This document shows positions 34,758-36,864 of a DNA stretch of 36,864 bases, piece after piece. The stretch comes from Deinococcus planocerae (GTDB taxonomy: Bacteria > Deinococcota > Deinococci > Deinococcales > Deinococcaceae). The notes under the pieces are model-generated. The model saw only the letters and a program-made list of their open reading frames with translations, ran no database searches and was not told the DNA's origin. The DNA lies in NCBI RefSeq assembly GCF_002869765.1, contig NZ_PNOR01000037.1:1-36864 (forward strand), written 5' to 3'. Made by a program: the position numbers and the translations under genes. The first letter of the stretch is position 1, and each line of letters starts with the position of its first letter.

Positions 34758-34786
34758 TTGATCGTGACGGGCACCGGTGCTATAGT
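34758..34786 (+). promoter_or_regulatory. tmRNA promoter (TTGATC, 17 bp, TATAGT)
   Basis: -35 TTGATC at 34758-34763 and -10 TATAGT at 34781-34786, separated by exactly 17 bp. The mature tmRNA begins 13 bases after the -10. Confidence 0.85.
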
Positions 34787-34799
34787 CTCTGGGCCATTT

Positions 34800-35156
34800 G
34801 GGGACGCCCCGGTTTCGACGGTGTTCGCGGAAGGTGAAGTAGCGAGCCGAGGATGGTCGTTGGCCTCGTAAATCATCCGACCAAGCCATTAACTGGCAAC
34901 AACAGCGACTCGTTCGCACTGGCTGCTTAATCCCAGCCCAGCAACCGTAAAGCCCGGCCATTGGCGCTACGCGAGCTGACACAAAAGATGGCTAGCCCTG
35001 CAAGAGGCCTCGGCTTGTAGAGTGAAACTTAGAGGATGGACTCGGAAGTAGCCTGTCCTTGGGCGACTGAGAGTCGAAACTTAAAATAAGGACTACGCTC
35101 GTAGAAGCCCACCCAGGCAGCATCGGACGAGGGTTCGACTCCCTCCGTCTCCACCA
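34800..35156 (+). ncRNA. ssrA: Transfer-messenger RNA (tmRNA)
   Basis: A complete 357-nt gene. The 5' end GGGGACG pairs with CGTCTCC before ACCA at the 3' end, with the G-U pair at position 3 that is typical of tmRNA and cues alanylation. The T arm GGTTCGACTCC and encoded CCA are present. The tag frame reads GNNSDSFALAA and ends at TAA 34928-34930; ALAA is the hallmark degradation tag. tmRNA rescues ribosomes stalled on broken messages with SmpB. It has its own promoter and terminator, divergent from the STAND regulator. Finding it close to plasmid-type genes is unusual, since it is normally a single chromosomal gene. Confidence 0.97.
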
Positions 35157-35161
35157 GCCAC

Positions 35162-35192
35162 CCGCCCTTCACACGAAGGGCGGTTCCTTTTT
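35162..35192 (+). terminator. Intrinsic terminator of the tmRNA gene
   Basis: A perfect 9-bp stem (CCGCCCTTC/GAAGGGCGG, 35162-35183) with a 4-nt loop is followed by TTCCTTTTT. Confidence 0.92.
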
Positions 35193-35345
35193 GCATCGGT
35201 AACACATCATTTCCACATCTATTTTCCTTTTACCAACCATTCAACGTAAAGCTTTTTGGAGCTTTTTAGAGGTTAGTTCTAATCTAGGTGCGCTCCACCA
35301 GTCACGCAGCATGCTAGGAGCGTTAGGGGAGGAGCGCGAAAGGCG

Positions 35346-36023
35346 ATGAGACCTGTGCCTACCATGTTCGCCATTCAGCAGGCAGCTCAAGAGAGCGGCT
35401 GTAAAATTTTGACTCTCCAATTTGAAGACGCCCATTTGAACACTGAATTGCGCCTGGATGGGCCTGAAATTCTTACTATCCGAAGCCCCGTGCTACCATC
35501 TTGGTCTACCTTGCTCATCCACACAGGTGTACCCGCCGAAGCAGTTATGGAGGCACAGCAACACAACTCAGACCTCCAAGGTACACTCCAATACCTGATC
35601 AAGGCAGGTCAGATCTGCATGGAGAACCTTCGTGTCCTGGCTTACGAACGGGTGATTAACGCGTTGGTGCCATTGTATTGGCATCTAACAATCCCCCAGC
35701 TTCGTATAGCCGCGCATATGGATGAACCCACCATTCGAACGAATGCTCAAGCTGGAACGATAGCCGCCGCATGGCATGCCCTGACACTAACACCTGAGCA
35801 GCGCGCGTTGCGATTATCTGACCACTTCACTCCTAATTCAGTAAGGCTCGGTGAGGATTTGAGCACTTCCTTAAGTTTGACCTATCACGCTGCTGCGAGT
35901 GGCCTAAACCTCGCGCAGATGGCGCAGCGCCTTCCGCTTCGTTGGGACATCCTGACAGGACATGTCACGGAGCTAATGGCCCAGCAAGTACTCACGCCTG
36001 GAGGAGGATTCAGCCCTCGCTGA
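35346..36023 (+). CDS. Hypothetical protein
   Basis: A 225-residue protein of unknown function. Its base composition is clearly lower in GC than the PRTRC genes, suggesting separate origin. The N-terminal half (TLQFEDAHLNTELRL, then VPAEAVMEAQQHN and LQYLIKAGQICMENL) resembles the general layout of DUF4388-like domains, but I would not assign it. The C-terminal half is helical and could hold a winged-helix-like fold (LNLAQMAQRLPLRWDILTGHV). GGAGGAG and AAAGG lie before ATG 35346. The preceding 150 bp after the tmRNA terminator are AT-rich and presumably hold its promoter. Confidence 0.65.
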   Translation: MRPVPTMFAIQQAAQESGCKILTLQFEDAHLNTELRLDGPEILTIRSPVLPSWSTLLIHTGVPAEAVMEAQQHNSDLQGTLQYLIKAGQICMENLRVLAYERVINALVPLYWHLTIPQLRIAAHMDEPTIRTNAQAGTIAAAWHALTLTPEQRALRLSDHFTPNSVRLGEDLSTSLSLTYHAAASGLNLAQMAQRLPLRWDILTGHVTELMAQQVLTPGGGFSPR

Positions 36024-36048
36024 CGTAGGGCGAGGGGAATGCCCCTAC
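36014..36048 (+). terminator. Overlapping alternative hairpins after 35346-36023
   Basis: CCCTCGC (36014-36020) pairs with GCGAGGG (36030-36036), while GTAGGG (36025-36030) pairs with CCCTAC (36043-36048); the two are mutually exclusive. No T-run follows, so termination is tentative. Confidence 0.35.
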
Positions 36049-36133
36049 CTCACGCCCTGGCCTCGCATTCGGTTTGAAGCCGTCCACTATCCTACGTACC
36101 TCATTGCCCCATACCCCTGATCTTGGAGACGAA

Positions 36134-36721
36134 ATGCGCCACTGGCTAATGCTCACCGCTGCACTCCCGATAGGCCTCACCCTGAGTGGGTGTGACAACT
36201 CGAAAGCAGCTAACGAGACGAATCTCGCCAAGGCCATCCAGGCCTACGAGAAGGAACATCCGGGGAATCTGTGTGGGGACTTCTATGGAGTCAAACTCTC
36301 ACCCGTCGGAACCGATTTCAATCCCGACACCGTCCAGAAGAATGGGTTAGGAGCGTATGAAACGCTCCAACGTCTGGGTTATGTCACCGTTGAAAATTTT
36401 CAGTCGCCGCTGCTTGGAGCGGAACCGGTCCTGCGAGTGAAACCCACGCAAAAGTTCAACGATGAGATCGGCATACCGGCGGGTGATCGAGTTCACAGTT
36501 GTTACGGGACTTTCACCTTTAAGAACGTCAAGAAAATCGTTGAAAATACCAACTCAGTAGAGGTCGAGGCCACCGTCGACCAGCAGGCCACGGCGGCATG
36601 GACCAAAAACTCTGAATTGGTTCGGCTCTTCGACTTCAAGGCACCGGCTTCTGAAGGTACCCGCACCTATTTTATGGCGCTCGAAGGAAACAATTGGGTG
36701 GTCAAGGCCGTTCGCCCATGA
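36134..36721 (+). CDS. Putative lipoprotein
   Basis: A 195-residue exported protein. The chosen start, ATG 36134, has GGAG a few bases upstream and gives a lipoprotein signal: MRHW, a hydrophobic stretch (LMLTAALPIGLTL) and lipobox LSGC with the acylated cysteine near residue 20, followed by a polar DNSKAANET. A longer start at 36074 would place 20 unneeded residues before the signal. The mature part has no known domain; two further cysteines (GNLCGDF and HSCYGTF) might form a disulfide. It is likely anchored in the cell envelope. The IS at the right edge begins 16 bp past its stop. Confidence 0.75.
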   Translation: MRHWLMLTAALPIGLTLSGCDNSKAANETNLAKAIQAYEKEHPGNLCGDFYGVKLSPVGTDFNPDTVQKNGLGAYETLQRLGYVTVENFQSPLLGAEPVLRVKPTQKFNDEIGIPAGDRVHSCYGTFTFKNVKKIVENTNSVEVEATVDQQATAAWTKNSELVRLFDFKAPASEGTRTYFMALEGNNWVVKAVRP

Positions 36722-36737
36722 TTGTTTGAGCGAAGAA

Positions 36738-36753
36738 CTCAGGAGTTGCACCT
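36738..36753. repeat. Left terminal inverted repeat of the right-edge IS
   Basis: Exact 16-base reverse complement of 112-127. The orientation implies that an IS copy enters the window here reading rightward, the same direction as the fragment at 1-127. Confidence 0.7.
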
Positions 36754-36795
36754 GCATAACGACGGGGAAGCGCTCCCAGCCGAGAAAATCTGGGA

Positions 36796-36864
36796 GTGTC
36801 TACGTCACAGATTCTGGGGGAGCGCGTCCGCATTCTGGCAGATGAGTTCCTGGCCGTTCCAACC
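36796..36864 (+). CDS. Transposase, N-terminal fragment (IS at right edge)
   Basis: An open frame from GTG 36796 continues past the end of the window and reads [19 protein letters not shown], then AVPT. It begins 42 bases inside the terminal repeat, the layout expected of an IS transposase. There is no strong Shine-Dalgarno. It is probably the same IS type as at 1-126, inferred from the shared repeat; the two fragments do not overlap, so identity cannot be checked here. Confidence 0.45.
   Translation, partial: MSTSQILGERVRILADEFLAVPT

Noticed and set aside
34731..34982. Longer N-terminus for the STAND regulator
   Set aside because: It would translate the complement of the tmRNA gene and its promoter; ATG 34730 gives a natural start.
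35125..35156. tmRNA 3' end as an integration site for this gene set
   Set aside because: No second copy of the tmRNA 3' end was seen in the window, and the accessory genes lie on the 5' side, opposite to where an integrated element would sit.

Overview
The window looks like part of an accessory replicon (plasmid or megaplasmid) of a Deinococcus-type bacterium. This rests on the very high GC with strong G/C preference at third codon positions, several promoters whose -10 box lies only 5-7 nt before the start codon (leaderless style), and gene content: a ParA/ParB partition pair plus a PRTRC cassette (ParB-related, ThiF-related cassette), which is normally plasmid borne. The genus is an inference; no search was run. 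No replication initiator or iteron origin was seen.

Layout. 1-127: the 3' end of an insertion sequence (IS) that has replaced the end of a hypothetical gene (105-776). 1.0-8.1 kb, minus strand: PRTRC ThiF, B, F (apparently frameshifted), C, a hypothetical, E, a UvrD-like helicase and another hypothetical. 8.36-12.7 kb, plus strand: a block with an HExxH protein, a degenerate tyrosine recombinase, small hypotheticals and a complete ISL3-family IS. 12.8-16.2 kb, minus: hypotheticals and a decaying segment with a topoisomerase I gene carrying two in-frame stops and a small gene carrying another. 16.3-27.0 kb, minus: a 1719-aa methyltransferase/helicase fusion, a VWA protein, a MoxR-type AAA+ ATPase, a Cys/His-rich protein and the PRTRC-type ParB. 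27.0-29.5 kb: candidate centromere palindromes, a small secreted protein, ParB, and a ParA with an N-terminal YefM/Phd-type domain and a matching TGTACA operator in its promoter. 29.6-36.7 kb: hypotheticals, an RNase H-like protein, a STAND/SARP-type regulator, a complete tmRNA gene (ssrA) with promoter and terminator, and a lipoprotein. 36738-36864: the 5' end of an IS whose terminal repeat matches the one at the left edge.

The most striking unexplained signal is a recurrent leader element. Eleven minus-strand genes between 2.4 and 31 kb have, 10-27 nt before their start codon, a GC-rich hairpin (usually a 4-nt loop) directly abutting the hexamer GACCCT or GGCCCT (GTCCCT once) on the coding-strand 5' side. 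The stem sequences differ from site to site but remain complementary. The element marks nearly every non-overlapping junction in the PRTRC-type gene set, and was not seen before genes of the plus-strand block or the decaying segment. It may be a common post-transcriptional control or processing signal.

Taken together the minus-strand genes look like a plasmid maintenance and defence package: segregation (ParA, two ParBs, candidate parS), DNA topology and unwinding (topoisomerase, UvrD-like helicase), methylation/translocation (the 1719-aa fusion) and a MoxR/VWA chaperone pair, built around the PRTRC proteins whose biochemical role is unknown.
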